DNA of 64,000 bases from Candidatus Nitrospira neomarina (GTDB lineage Bacteria > Nitrospirota > Nitrospiria > Nitrospirales > UBA8639), in the NCBI RefSeq assembly GCF_032051675.1, contig NZ_CP116968.1:1116001-1180000 (forward strand), read 5' to 3'. Shown one piece after another: positions 1 through 9,436 of the stretch (position 1 is the stretch's first letter; every line of letters begins with the position of its first letter). Below the pieces are notes generated by a model, which saw only the letters and a list, made by a program, of their open reading frames with translations, was not told the DNA's origin and searched no databases. The position numbers and the translations under genes were made by a program.

Positions 1-120
1 CAACATTATCGCATTGAGCTGCAGCCGGATGAGGCGTGGCTCCTGTCTGAAGTTGAACAAGATGCTGTGGAGGACCAGGCTCAGCGGATCCGGCAAGAGC
101 TAACACCTCTCCTGCCATGA
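1..120 (+). CDS. C-terminal end of an unidentified protein (partial)
   Basis: The first 120 bases read open in frame 1 and end at TGA 118-120, giving the last 39 residues of a protein that begins before the window. The tail is rich in Glu, Gln and Asp and looks like an amphipathic helix. No family can be named from so little sequence. The coding call rests on the open frame, its position ahead of hemE on the same strand, and the gap of about 170 bases that follows. Confidence 0.5.
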   Translation, partial: QHYRIELQPDEAWLLSEVEQDAVEDQAQRIRQELTPLLP

Positions 121-289
121 ACAGATGTGAGTGTGTGTTGTGTCCTTGTGTTACCCTAAGGCCATGGATGAAAATTTTATGGTAATAGGTGGTCTCAGGA
201 AAATGATCTGTGCATATGGACCAGTCACGCCACCTATGTTCGTTATTGATTGATTGACTCACTCTTTTTCCATTCGTAGAATGCCCGCC

Positions 290-1327
290 ATGAATGATCG
301 ATTTTTAAAAGCCTGCTTGCGTCAGCCCGTAGACCGAACCCCTGTTTGGTTTATGCGGCAAGCGGGCCGATACATGGAAGAATACCAGGCTATCCGACGC
401 AAGCATTCTATTTTGGAGGTATGCAAAACGCCTGCGTTAGCTGCCGAGGTCACGCTGCAACCTATCAATCGCTTTGATCTGGATGCGGCCATCATTTTTG
501 CGGATATTTTATTGCCCCTCCAAGCCATGGGATTAAACCTGGAATTTATTGAGGGAAAGGGTCCGGTCATTGATAACCCGATACGCGGTGAGATGGGTAT
601 TGTGGATCTGCGTCCGGTCGATGGCGAGGCGTTTGCCTATGCCGGAGAAGCCATTCGCCAGACACTTCAGGCTCTCGATAATCGAGTTCCGTTACTGGGA
701 TTTGCCGGAGCGCCGTTTACATTAGCCAGTTACGCCATTGAAGGCGGAAGCTCGCGGGACTATGCCCGAACCAAGAACTTAATGTTCTCCCAGCCGACCG
801 TGTGGCATCAATTGATGTCCAAACTATCCGTGGTTGTCGTGGAGTATTTACGAGTACAAAGTCGAGCAGGCGCACAAGCCATTCAACTCTTTGACAGTTG
901 GGTCGGTTGTTTAAGTCCTGGCGATTATGAAGAATATGTCCTTCCTCATGTGCAAAATATTTTTTCTGCCTTACGGGTTGAGGGAATTCCCCTCATCTAT
1001 TTTGGAACGGGAACGACCGGTCTTCTTCCGCTGATGCGAAAGGCGGGAAGCGATGTGATGGGTGTCGACTGGCGAGTTCGTTTGGATGAAGCATGGGGCA
1101 CTATCGGGTTTGATGTGAGTATTCAAGGTAATCTGGATCCCCTGGTTCTGTTCGCCCCGGAAAAAGAAATTGAGCGTCGTGTGAAGGATATTATGCTGCA
1201 AGCTGGCGGCAGACCCGGTCACATTTTCAATTTGGGTCACGGCATTCTTCCTAATACCCCTTTACACAGCGTTGAGTTTGCCATTGAATGTGTTCGCCGG
1301 TATTCCACGGCTTCTTCACGTGAATGA
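290..1327 (+). CDS. hemE: Uroporphyrinogen decarboxylase HemE
   Basis: HemE removes four acetate carboxyls from uroporphyrinogen III to give coproporphyrinogen III in cytoplasmic haem synthesis. The N-terminus carries the family signature RTPVWFMRQAGRYMEEY, with the conserved Arg residues that bind substrate carboxylates. Further family landmarks are the GFAGAPFTLASYAIEGG stretch and the C-terminal FNLGHGILPNTP. From ATG 290 the protein is 345 residues, the usual length. An in-frame TTG at 254 and an ATG at 281 would add 12 or 3 residues; 290 fits the usual MNDRFLKA start, although no strong ribosome site decides it. The next gene is another haem enzyme, so this is a small haem group. No ferrochelatase or HemN is visible nearby. 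Confidence 0.96.
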   Translation: MNDRFLKACLRQPVDRTPVWFMRQAGRYMEEYQAIRRKHSILEVCKTPALAAEVTLQPINRFDLDAAIIFADILLPLQAMGLNLEFIEGKGPVIDNPIRGEMGIVDLRPVDGEAFAYAGEAIRQTLQALDNRVPLLGFAGAPFTLASYAIEGGSSRDYARTKNLMFSQPTVWHQLMSKLSVVVVEYLRVQSRAGAQAIQLFDSWVGCLSPGDYEEYVLPHVQNIFSALRVEGIPLIYFGTGTTGLLPLMRKAGSDVMGVDWRVRLDEAWGTIGFDVSIQGNLDPLVLFAPEKEIERRVKDIMLQAGGRPGHIFNLGHGILPNTPLHSVEFAIECVRRYSTASSRE

Positions 1328-1436
1328 TGTAGCGGTACTTTTCCTCCGTCGGATGTTTCCCTCCCTCCATGAATACCTGTTTATTTCAATGTCTTAGCCT
1401 CATACATGCATTGCCTTTCTGATTGCTTGGGACTTC

Positions 1437-2936
1437 ATGAGGAAAATTCCATACCAAGTGGTGATTGTCGGAGGGGGAATATCCGGACTGGCCACGGCCT
1501 ATGCTCTCACGGAGGAGAGTGCGACAACACAGACACCCGTGCAATGCACAGTCGTGGAACGAGAGCCTCGGTGGGGTGGAAAAATTCTGACACATGTGAC
1601 GGACAACTATTTGATCGAAGGTGGCCCTGACTCGTTCCTGACTTCCAAACCATGGGCTCTAGAATTGTGCCGCACGTTAGGACTTCAGGATCAGTTGATT
1701 TCTACCAACCCCCAACACAATCAGACATTTTCATTTTGCCGTGGAGCATTGCGAGAACTCCCACAAGGCTTATTGGCCTTTCGACCCAGACGGGTTGATA
1801 CGCTTGTTTCCAGCGGGCTCCTAACCTGGGGGGGGATGCTTCGCATGGCTGCCGAACGGTTTTGGCCAAAGCAGAATCCTCGGCCATCAGATGAATCTTT
1901 GGGAGAGTTTTTTCGTCGACGATTTGGCACCGAAGCCTTTGAGTATTTAATCGAACCATTGGTGGCAGGCATCTATGCCGGGGATGCTGATGAACTCAGT
2001 ATTGAGTCGACCTTTCCTCGATTCCGCGAATTAGAGCGGGAACATGGCAGTGTCATTAAGGGAATGCGAAAGGCTCTGGCCAGTGCGCCACCAGCCTCGA
2101 GTTCCTCCGGCGCAGCCACCACCATGTTTATGTCGCTTCGTGGGGGATTAAGTGAACTCATTCAGGCCCTGGTGGAGGCCTTGCGCAAACGTGGAGTCGG
2201 GTTGATGGCAGGGGTCGGGTGTCTGGAAATTCAATCTCCGACTCTGGAGTCAGGGGAATTTCAGGTCATGTTGGAGAATGGAAACCGGCTTCCGGCTGAT
2301 GCGGTCGTGTTGGCCACTCCGGCATATCAGACCGCTCGATTACTTCGTGCAATTCGCCCCGAAACAGCGAGTCTGTTAGATGGGATCCCCTATGCTTCGA
2401 CCGCGACGATTTCCATGGCCTATCCCGCTGAGTCTATTGCTTCACAGATACGAGGATTCGGATTTGTGGTGCCTCGAAAAGAACAACGCTCATTGCTAGC
2501 CGCAACCTGGACTTCGTTGAAGTGGCCCGATCGGAGCCGGGCTGGAGAAACGCTGATCCGTGGTTATATCGGAGGTCGAGGGCGAGAGACGATTGTGGAG
2601 CAGGATGATCGCACCCTTGTGAAGTGTGTTCGTGCAGAATTACTGTCTATGGTGGGAATCTCGGCCGCCCCGACCTATACAGAAGTCCATCGATGGCGGC
2701 AGGGGATGCCACAATATGTGCTCGGACATGCGGACCGGTTGGCTAAGGTTCAGGAACAGTTAGCCCATTTGCCCGGGCTGTATGTCACGGGAGCAGGTTT
2801 GTATGGCATCGGTATCCCTGATTGTATACGGGAAGGCACAAAGGTTGGAAAGCAACTGCTACAGGATTATGCCGCGAATCATGGAATAAAAAATTCTGGA
2901 AGCACAGAATCCGGTGGAAGGGGTCAGATCGGATAA
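1437..2936 (+). CDS. hemY: FAD-dependent protoporphyrinogen oxidase (HemY/PPOX type)
   Basis: This 499-residue protein oxidises protoporphyrinogen IX (or coproporphyrinogen III in the coproporphyrin branch) using FAD. The dinucleotide-binding motif VVIVGGGISGLATAYAL sits at residues 8-24. It is followed by the PPOX-type ERE..WGGKI segment and the EGGPDSF motif near residue 60. Near the C-terminus is LYVTGAGLYGIGIPDCI, the second FAD-contact region typical of the family. Length and motifs match the oxygen-dependent HemY/HemG-like PPOX family, not the flavodoxin HemG. It follows hemE by about 110 bases on the same strand. Its stop lies 13 bases before the acylphosphatase start chosen here. Confidence 0.93.
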   Translation: MRKIPYQVVIVGGGISGLATAYALTEESATTQTPVQCTVVEREPRWGGKILTHVTDNYLIEGGPDSFLTSKPWALELCRTLGLQDQLISTNPQHNQTFSFCRGALRELPQGLLAFRPRRVDTLVSSGLLTWGGMLRMAAERFWPKQNPRPSDESLGEFFRRRFGTEAFEYLIEPLVAGIYAGDADELSIESTFPRFRELEREHGSVIKGMRKALASAPPASSSSGAATTMFMSLRGGLSELIQALVEALRKRGVGLMAGVGCLEIQSPTLESGEFQVMLENGNRLPADAVVLATPAYQTARLLRAIRPETASLLDGIPYASTATISMAYPAESIASQIRGFGFVVPRKEQRSLLAATWTSLKWPDRSRAGETLIRGYIGGRGRETIVEQDDRTLVKCVRAELLSMVGISAAPTYTEVHRWRQGMPQYVLGHADRLAKVQEQLAHLPGLYVTGAGLYGIGIPDCIREGTKVGKQLLQDYAANHGIKNSGSTESGGRGQIG

Positions 2937-2949
2937 CGTGGAAGAGCAA

Positions 2950-3240
2950 ATGGAAGCGATTGTTCGGGCTCATGCCTGTGTCAGCGGAAAAGTTCAAGGA
3001 GTCGGGTTTCGAGCGTTTGTGCAAATGCAGGCCAACAACATGGCATTACATGGGTGGGTGCGAAACCGAGCTGAAGGAGAAGTCGAATTGGAAGTTGAAG
3101 GTCCTCAAGCATCAGTTCATACCTTTCTTGAAGCCATTCATAAAGGACCTCCTCTCTCTCAAGTTCTTCAGGTAACGGTTGACTGGAAAGACCCAAACAG
3201 GCAAACTGAAGGGTTTCATGTCCTTCGTACTTCTCTGTAG
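2950..3240 (+). CDS. acyP: Acylphosphatase
   Basis: This small cytosolic enzyme hydrolyses acyl phosphates. From ATG 2950 it is 96 residues. It shows the family signature VSGKVQGVGFRAFVQ, whose Arg binds the phosphate, and later GWVRNRAEGEVELEVEG with the catalytic Asn in WVRN. A GGAAGAG ribosome site lies just before ATG 2950. A GTG at 2914 would extend it by 12 residues and overlap the preceding oxidase gene. The gene probably shares a transcript with the haem genes upstream; nothing in the sequence links its function to them. Confidence 0.93.
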   Translation: MEAIVRAHACVSGKVQGVGFRAFVQMQANNMALHGWVRNRAEGEVELEVEGPQASVHTFLEAIHKGPPLSQVLQVTVDWKDPNRQTEGFHVLRTSL

Positions 3241-3323
3241 GGGATGGGGACATTGGAACCGGGTTGTTCCGATCTCAAAAACGGAACCATCCACGGTTGT
3301 TATCATTGTTGAATTGTTTTCCC

Positions 3324-3839
3324 ATGAACTATAAAGCACATATTCGTGAGGTTCCCGATTTTCCTAAGCCGGGTATCCTTTTTTACGATATTACGCCCTT
3401 ATTAAATAATCCTGTTTGTTTTCGTTCCATTATCGACGAGTGCATTCATCACTATCAGGATGCCGGTATTACCAGAGTGGTGGGCATTGAATCGCGAGGA
3501 TTTATTTTGGGAAGCCCATTGGCCTATCACTTGAAAGCCGGTTTTGTTCCGGTTCGGAAGCCAGGCAAATTGCCGGCCGATGTGTTTGAAGTCAATTATA
3601 ATTTAGAGTATGGCTCGACGACTTTGGCGATTCATCGTGATGCGATTCAAAAGGGAGAGCGAGTGCTTGTGGTTGATGATCTCCTTGCCACTGGAGGAAC
3701 GGCCGGGGCGACCGTCCACCTGATTCGGCAATTAGGTGGCGATATTGCCGGCGTGGTATTTCTTGTCGAATTGCTGAAACTCGATGGACGAAACAAATTA
3801 AATGGGTGTGACATCTACTCCCTAATTACTTATGAGTAG
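3324..3839 (+). CDS. apt: Adenine phosphoribosyltransferase
   Basis: Apt converts adenine and PRPP to AMP in purine salvage. From ATG 3324 it has 171 residues, the usual size. Family landmarks are the N-terminal REVPDFPKPGILFYDITPLL, the GIESRGFILGSPLA segment, and the PRPP-binding loop VLVVDDLLATGGTA around residues 113-126. The open frame could begin 60 bases earlier, but the extra 20 residues do not resemble the family. It lies 83 bases after the acylphosphatase gene on the same strand. Confidence 0.95.
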   Translation: MNYKAHIREVPDFPKPGILFYDITPLLNNPVCFRSIIDECIHHYQDAGITRVVGIESRGFILGSPLAYHLKAGFVPVRKPGKLPADVFEVNYNLEYGSTTLAIHRDAIQKGERVLVVDDLLATGGTAGATVHLIRQLGGDIAGVVFLVELLKLDGRNKLNGCDIYSLITYE

Positions 3840-3948
3840 GTACATGGACGATCCTATTACCGCATGATGCACCGGGGAAGATGTTTGCAATGAGTTTTCC
3901 TGTCGTGTGAGAGAATGGTTAACTTTGGAAGGAAGAAAGGAAAGTAGT

Positions 3949-4464
3949 ATGGCCGAAAGACCAGTCAAGAAAGAAACAAAAACAACGGCCTCCGCCGGAA
4001 CAAAAAAAGGTCCGGCAAAAGGCCCATCAAAAGCCACTTCTCCAACCCCCGCATCGCGGAAGCAGGCGAAAGCGCCAACAGAAGATCGTCATGTCGCGTT
4101 AAAGGAAATTCTCTTGGCCAAACGAGAGGCGCTGATTCAAGAAATCAAACAACAGCTTGGACAATCAGTGACAGAAGAACAACAACGGCGGCTGGAAGCG
4201 GCCATGGATAGCGGAGACCAGGCGCTGGTTGATTTGGATCGCGAAATGGGGATTTCCCTTCAGGAAATGCGAAACCGTGAACGACAATTGATTGATGATG
4301 CCTTGGATAGTTTGGATGAAGGCACCTATGGCGTGTGCGCTGAATGTGGGGGAGAAATCAATGAAAAGCGATTGCAAGCGCTTCCGTTTGCCCGTTTATG
4401 CGTCGAGTGTAAATCCAAACGTGAACTGATGGAAAAGATTGAACGATCGGAACAGCGGCAATAA
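3949..4464 (+). CDS. DksA/TraR-family C4 zinc-finger protein
   Basis: From ATG 3949, preceded by an AAAGGAAAG ribosome site, the protein has 171 residues. About the first 45 are Lys-, Thr- and Ala-rich and probably disordered. A coiled-coil segment follows, with repeated Glu/Gln/Arg heptads (about 50-115). The C-terminal zinc finger has CAECGGEI then CVECKSK. Members of this family enter the RNA polymerase secondary channel or act as small regulators. The usual DksA coiled-coil tip residues cannot be confirmed by eye, so calling it dksA would be too strong. The Lys-rich extension resembles YteA- or TraR-type members found outside the Proteobacteria. Confidence 0.85.
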   Translation: MAERPVKKETKTTASAGTKKGPAKGPSKATSPTPASRKQAKAPTEDRHVALKEILLAKREALIQEIKQQLGQSVTEEQQRRLEAAMDSGDQALVDLDREMGISLQEMRNRERQLIDDALDSLDEGTYGVCAECGGEINEKRLQALPFARLCVECKSKRELMEKIERSEQRQ

Positions 4465-4667
4465 TATCATCAGGTTTGCCGCTTCTGTTCTTTCACCGTG
4501 TCTAGCTGGGATTGGCATATACCCATCCAATTTGGCAATGGTGTTTTTTGCCTTCAACGGTCCTCCCACCAACACTTGAGCCTGTGACCGATCATTCCTT
4601 TACAAAAAAATCAGGATCCATCTGATAGGCGGGAGAAAAAGGGTTCAAGGACGGCCTTCGTAAGCTC

Positions 4668-5348
4668 ATGTCAAAGATTGTTGTTCTGGCAAGTGGCGGG
4701 TTGGATTCAACGGTGACGGCCGCCATTGCCAAATCAGAAGGATGTGAGCTGTATTTCTTGACTGTCGATTATGGGCAACGACATCGAACGGAAATCGAAT
4801 GTGCGCAAAAAATTTCTGAATATTTTGAGGTGAAAGAACACAAAATTATTCAATTGGACTTGCGAACCTTTGGTGGGTCCGCGCTAACCGATCAGATTCC
4901 CGTCCCCACCAATCGAACCGCACGGGATCGTGAACAGCAAATTCCCGTCACCTATGTTCCGGCCAGGAATACAATTTTCTTGAGTCTGGCATTGGCCTAT
5001 GCCGAGGTATTGGGTGCCTCCAGCATATTTTTTGGGGCCAATATTCGTGACTATTCCGGCTACCCGGACTGCCGACCGGAATTTATTCAGGCCTTCAAGG
5101 AGGTGGCTCGTCTTGGCACCCGAATGGGATTGGAAGGGCAACCGGTCGACATTCTCGCCCCGCTGCTCTTTTTGAGCAAGCGTGAGATAATTAAAAAAGG
5201 ACACGCCTTAGGGGTGCCTTTTCAATGGACCAATAGTTGTTATAATCCAGGTCTCCAAAACCAGCCGTGCGGCCATTGCGATAGTTGCGTGATTCGTCAA
5301 GAGGGATTTAAGGAGGCACAACTTCCTGATCCGCTATTCGCCGGATAA
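4668..5348 (+). CDS. queC: 7-cyano-7-deazaguanine synthase QueC
   Basis: QueC uses ATP and ammonia to convert 7-carboxy-7-deazaguanine to preQ0 in queuosine synthesis. The 226-residue protein starts with the PP-loop ATP motif VVLASGGLDSTVT at residues 5-17. It carries the DYGQRHRTE segment and ends with the zinc-binding cysteines in CYNPGLQNQPCGHCDSC. No other queuosine gene is nearby. I saw no preQ1-type riboswitch in the roughly 200-base region ahead of it. Confidence 0.96.
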   Translation: MSKIVVLASGGLDSTVTAAIAKSEGCELYFLTVDYGQRHRTEIECAQKISEYFEVKEHKIIQLDLRTFGGSALTDQIPVPTNRTARDREQQIPVTYVPARNTIFLSLALAYAEVLGASSIFFGANIRDYSGYPDCRPEFIQAFKEVARLGTRMGLEGQPVDILAPLLFLSKREIIKKGHALGVPFQWTNSCYNPGLQNQPCGHCDSCVIRQEGFKEAQLPDPLFAG

Positions 5349-5405
5349 ATGTGAGACTGTGGCCAGGTCTGAATGCGAATGAGTCTGGTATAAAGGAACG
5401 TGGAC

Positions 5406-5834
5406 ATGAACAAGCAACCAAGACAAATAATTCTCAGAGGTGTGGCAGGGGTTCTCTGTTGGTTTGTTGTTGGGTGTTCTGAGAATGGGACGAGTGCTGG
5501 GGAATCCTCTCCTCCCGCAACCATTGCGCAAGTATCGACCGAGAAAGGCCTGCCAACAGAATTCAAAGACGGCGAGACAAAATTCAATACATTTTGTTCT
5601 CCTTGCCATGGAGTGCAGGCCGTGGGAACGGCTCAAGGTCCCCCTTTGGTGCATAAAATCTATGAGCCCAGTCACCATGCGGATTTTGCTTTTCAGCGAG
5701 CTGCGGCTCAAGGGGTCAAAGCCCACCATTGGAAATTCGGGAACATGCCGAAGATCGAAGGCGTGACGGCAGATGACGTCACGCAGATAATTGCTTATAT
5801 CCGGTGGCTCCAGCGCCAAGCTGGAATTTTCTAG
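5406..5834 (+). CDS. Small monohaem cytochrome c lipoprotein
   Basis: From ATG 5406, with AAAGGAAC about 8 bases upstream, the product has 142 residues. It opens with a hydrophobic signal ending in VVGCSEN, a plausible lipobox, so it is probably anchored to a membrane on the periplasmic side. One haem c site, FCSPCHGVQ, lies near residue 65. A Met in KFGNMPKIEGVTADDV is a likely sixth ligand. The C-terminal helix DVTQIIAYIRWLQRQ is typical of class I cytochromes c. Electron partners are not evident. GTG 5400 is an alternative start but is too close to the ribosome site. Confidence 0.85.
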   Translation: MNKQPRQIILRGVAGVLCWFVVGCSENGTSAGESSPPATIAQVSTEKGLPTEFKDGETKFNTFCSPCHGVQAVGTAQGPPLVHKIYEPSHHADFAFQRAAAQGVKAHHWKFGNMPKIEGVTADDVTQIIAYIRWLQRQAGIF

Positions 5835-5943
5835 ACAGTACCGGAGGTTGCCCGGTCAGGCCTCCTTTCGTACTCGCGGCCATTCCAGTCAACATCGACT
5901 CTGGTTTGCTCCCACAGGTTTACCCCGTTTGGAGGCAAATCCT

Positions 5944-7707
5944 TTACCCCATACTTCGTTCCAGTTCATGAACCAGCCCCTGGATCCGTGTAAATCCCGC
6001 CTGCCAAAATGCCGTGGAGTTGATATCTACCTGTAGGGGTTTGAGCAGGTCTTGAGGACTGGCCGACCCGCCTCCCGACAGCAATTGCAGATATCGCGGG
6101 ACGAACGAGGGCCCTTCTGCTTGATAGCGTTGAAACAACGACAGCACTAGTAGACTGCCAAAGCTATAGGCGTAGCAATAAAATGGACTGGCAAAGATAT
6201 GAGGAATGGCGAGCCATTCCCATTGAAACTCATCGTCCACGGGTAGGCGAGGCCCGAATTGCTCCCGAAGGAGGGTCAGGTAGGTTTGAGCGAGCGCATC
6301 AACGGTCGCGCCCTGTTGAACCATGTGATGGGCTTGCCGTTCAAATTGCACAAAGTAGGCCTGTCGCATAATGGTGGCATACGCATCGTCGAGTTGATCG
6401 ACAAGGAGTCCCGCCTTGACCTTCGGGTCCTTTTCCTGTTGGAGAAGTAAATCGGAAAGCAGGTGCTCGCCAAACACAGAGGCCGTTTCCGCCAGAGGGA
6501 GCGACGAATGAAACGTGAAGATGGAATGCTCCCTTGCCATCATCGCGTGAACGGCATGACCCAGTTCATGCGCCAAGGTCGAGACATCACGGGGCTCTCC
6601 GGTGAAATTCACCAGGACATAAGGAGTCTGCGTGGGGAGCACGCTATAGCAAAAAGCTCCACCCATTTTGCCGGGCCTAATTGCCGCATCAAGATGATTT
6701 TCTTCCAGAACCCGCTTCGCCCGTTGGGCCAATTCCGGGGAAAAGGCTTGATACGCTTCCATTACCAGCTCTTTTGCCCTTGCAAAAGAATATTTGGATT
6801 TCTTCGCCGCGAAGGGAGCATACAGATCGTAACGTTGAAACTGCTTTATTTTCAGTAGCCGTGCCTTTAACCGAAAATATTCCTGGAAAATGACGGCATT
6901 CTTTCGGCAGGTTTTAAGCAGAGCATCAACGGCTTTTTCGGGGACATCATTTGTGACATTACGCACGGCCATAGGCGAAGCGTAATGCCGCAAGGTGAGG
7001 CCTTCATTTCCCCAATCCTGAACCAGGCTCTTATACATTTCTCCAAGGACATCCCGGTGTTCACCATAGACTTTGAAAAGCGCGTGGTAGGCTCCTCGAC
7101 GAACCGAAGCCAAGGGATGCCGGACATATCCCATCAGTTGTTCGCGGGTCAGACGGGTCGTCCGGCCTTTCATTTTCATGGGAAAAGTCAAACTATTCGT
7201 GGTGACGCCATACAATGTTTCGAGAGCCTGGCGACCGGTCGTACTCTTAATGGTTAAAATTCGTTCTTCAGATTCACTCAAGGTATGCGGTGTGAAACGA
7301 GTCAAGGTCTCCAGATGGTACCGAAACCGCTCGGCTTCTGCGGTCAACCGGGCCGCGTTGGTGGGCTCGAGGCTTTGCCACCAGAGGTCAAGAAAGACCA
7401 GTCGATTGGAAAAATCTGTCAATCTGTTTCGTACCTGGGTGTCAAATGCGCGGGCTTCTTGATTTTTTGTATTTTCTGAAAACCATAAAAACGAAAAAGC
7501 CCGCAACGTCGTCATGTGTTCAGTGACGGTTTCGTATTGCTCCCAGATTTCCTTGAAACGAGTAGCAGAAATATCCGGTGATAAATGCGGTCGTACGGCC
7601 TCGAGTTCGGAAATCAGGGAGTCAAGTGTTTTGGTGATCCGCTTGAAGTCTTTGTTCGGATGGCGCAAGAGACCTTGAAGGTCCCAGGATGGAAGAGTCT
7701 TCGACAT
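5944..7707 (-). CDS. pepF: Oligoendopeptidase F (M3 metallopeptidase)
   Basis: This 587-residue cytoplasmic zinc peptidase degrades short peptides. The zinc motif LAHELGHAVHAMM sits near residue 380. The downstream LAETASVFGEHLLSDLL supplies the third ligand (Glu). Length and N-terminal helical region fit the PepF/M3B family. It is the last core gene before the insertion-sequence region and faces away from it. AAGGAG-type sequence precedes the start on the minus strand. Confidence 0.94.
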   Translation of the reverse strand: MSKTLPSWDLQGLLRHPNKDFKRITKTLDSLISELEAVRPHLSPDISATRFKEIWEQYETVTEHMTTLRAFSFLWFSENTKNQEARAFDTQVRNRLTDFSNRLVFLDLWWQSLEPTNAARLTAEAERFRYHLETLTRFTPHTLSESEERILTIKSTTGRQALETLYGVTTNSLTFPMKMKGRTTRLTREQLMGYVRHPLASVRRGAYHALFKVYGEHRDVLGEMYKSLVQDWGNEGLTLRHYASPMAVRNVTNDVPEKAVDALLKTCRKNAVIFQEYFRLKARLLKIKQFQRYDLYAPFAAKKSKYSFARAKELVMEAYQAFSPELAQRAKRVLEENHLDAAIRPGKMGGAFCYSVLPTQTPYVLVNFTGEPRDVSTLAHELGHAVHAMMAREHSIFTFHSSLPLAETASVFGEHLLSDLLLQQEKDPKVKAGLLVDQLDDAYATIMRQAYFVQFERQAHHMVQQGATVDALAQTYLTLLREQFGPRLPVDDEFQWEWLAIPHIFASPFYCYAYSFGSLLVLSLFQRYQAEGPSFVPRYLQLLSGGGSASPQDLLKPLQVDINSTAFWQAGFTRIQGLVHELERSMG

Positions 7708-8238
7708 GTGTGCTCCTTAATGGGGATATAGTGAACAGTATATTCTATTTTGAAGAGTGGTTGTGTCCTCCTTCGCTAAAGCTTCGGCGGACAGCCTTCG
7801 CCCTCCTTACTTGGGTAGTTTACTTGGTGAAATTTTGGCTCTCTTCTGTGCTGGCTTGCCAACCGAAGCCTTGGCGAAGGCTGGCGGTGTGCGCAGTCAG
7901 CAGCGAATTTCTCTCTACTTCTATCTAACCCTACCTAATTAGATCCAGCATGTACACCTGACTTACCCGTTAGCGGGTAGTCATGACCCTCCAATTTCCA
8001 ATTCCGTCTTTAACAGGGAAAATACAGGGAATTTATTGTCTTTGAAAAGCAGAAATCTTGGCCGAAACTGCTGAAAGGTAAATGATAGTGTGGGGTTTAC
8101 GGTTCTCACTTTCCGCGAGTGAGTTCAAGAACAGGGAATTAACAGGGAATTGGTTCTAGCAAATATATTTCTTAGAGGCTGGATGATTTTTTGACCATAA
8201 AACCAGAGACCATTACTTTGGGAAAAGGAATACAAACT
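7708..8238. other. Gene-free stretch at the island border
   Basis: About 530 bases without a supportable gene. It holds the inverted repeat described separately (7793-7882) and several copies of ACAGGGAATT (near 8023, 8131 and 8142), of the sort left by degraded mobile elements. It marks the transition from core genes to the insertion-sequence region. Confidence 0.5.
7793..7882. repeat. Inverted repeat, possible dispersed intergenic element
   Basis: AGCCTTCGCC at 7793-7802 is exactly complementary to GGCGAAGGCT at 7873-7882. The match extends imperfectly outward (GCTTCGGCGG on the left, CCGAAGCC on the right). The loop is about 70 bases. It may be a dispersed palindromic repeat; a genome-wide copy count would decide. 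Confidence 0.45.
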
Positions 8239-9436
8239 TGTGCCTGGCGAATTTCTAATCATGCAGCTCTTGGGGTGTAGAACAATCCCTGACAATGTGA
8301 TTGCCACACAACATGCGTTGGGTCGGCAGGTAGCGGTGGGTCTTTCCCAGCCGCTTCCTCGGGGGTTTGTGAATTCAGGCTCTGGTGGATCCGAAAGTCA
8401 TTGTAATACTCCTTGAAGGCTTCTAACTTCCGCTTCAGATCAGATTCATTCCAGAACAAGATGTGATCTAAATATTCTCGCCGAATGGTGCCAATCAGTC
8501 GTTCAATGAAGGGATGGGCCACCGGCACGCCGGGAAGAGTTTTCACTTCGTGGATGCCCAGAATCCTCAGATTCGCTTGCCACTGGTGAAACCGAAAGAC
8601 GGGATCATGATCGGAGCTAAGCCAGTGGGGTAACCCTGTTCGGCTGGTGACCTGATTGAACAGACGGCACAGCGCTCTCCCATCCATGGCAGGAGCTGGG
8701 TGGACCCTGAACCCGATGATCCGACGTGTGCATTGGTCCATGACGACGAGGACCCAATAAGTTTTGAGTCGGAGGGATTCACACCGGAAGAAATCCATGC
8801 TCCACAGGCTATCCTTTGTGTGGCCAAGGAAAGTCAGCCACGAGGGTCGGTCTGTTTGGTCGGGTTGATAGTGCGTGGCGAGGATCCGTCTCACGACATC
8901 TTTCTCGACGGGAATCGCAAAGGTCTTGGATATCTGTTCGGCAATTTTGATGCACCCAAATCTCGGATTACGACGTTTCATCTCTAGCACCACCTCAATG
9001 AATTGCCGGAAAAGCCCCTTAGGTCCTGGCTTCCTTTGCTTCTGGGCGGAGAACTGCAGGTGATATTTCCTTTTGACCAGTGCGTGATGATATCTCAAAA
9101 GTGTAGAGGGTTGGATGAGAATGGCGGCCCGCTTGATGTGGCGAGGATGAAGAAAGATGGTCCACAGGGCCAAGAGGAACCGATCGAGGGGTGAAAGATT
9201 GGGAGGCATGTTTTCGGGAGCGGGTGAGAAGGAACAGCTATTGTTTCAGGAGCAGATTCTCGGCAATCAATGCCTTCTTTCCACAAGGCTTGAGAAGTTT
9301 GTGTGTTAAGGACACAAGATAAGTGAAAACCATGAAGAGATGTTTCATGGCCGGAGAGCGTAGACATTGATGGCGAGAAGATCAAGCCTCGCGGAGGAAC
9401 GCTCTGGCAGTGGCGATTAGGAATTCGCCATGCACA
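8239..9436 (-). mobile_element. IS481-like insertion sequence, copy 1
   Basis: The element is bounded by imperfect terminal inverted repeats. The left end at 8239 reads TGTGCCTGGCGAATTTCTAA. The right end, read inward from 9436, is TGTGCATGGCGAATTCCTAA. It is about 1.2 kb and carries one DDE transposase on the minus strand. Its right end interrupts an IS5-type transposase remnant. The same ends bound copy 2 at 13454-14697. No clear target-site duplication was seen. Confidence 0.75.
8259..9348 (-). pseudogene. IS481-like DDE transposase with damaged N-terminus
   Basis: The catalytic part (8259-9209, 316 residues) is open and shows an rve-type integrase core: WSMDFFRCESL (first Asp), SSDHDPVF (second Asp) and PFIERLIGTIRREYLD (Glu). 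Comparison with copy 2 shows that the original start is ATG 9348-9346, giving MKHLFMVFT. In this copy the reading frame meets a TAG where copy 2 has CAG (Gln), at about codon 37. It then has a one-base insertion shortly before the ATG at 9209. Either a shortened protein starts at 9209 or the gene is inactive. Confidence 0.8.

Noticed and set aside
4465-4667. preQ1 riboswitch ahead of queC
   Set aside because: No recognisable aptamer pattern or paired stem with an A-rich tail before the start codon.
7708-8238. Duplicated tRNA-Ser 3' end marking the left attachment site of an island
   Set aside because: I searched this stretch by eye for the T-arm and acceptor sequence of the 55025-55112 tRNA and found no match.
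9382-9436. C-terminal end of the IS5-type transposase
   Set aside because: This stretch is the terminal repeat region of the IS481-like element read in frame by chance.
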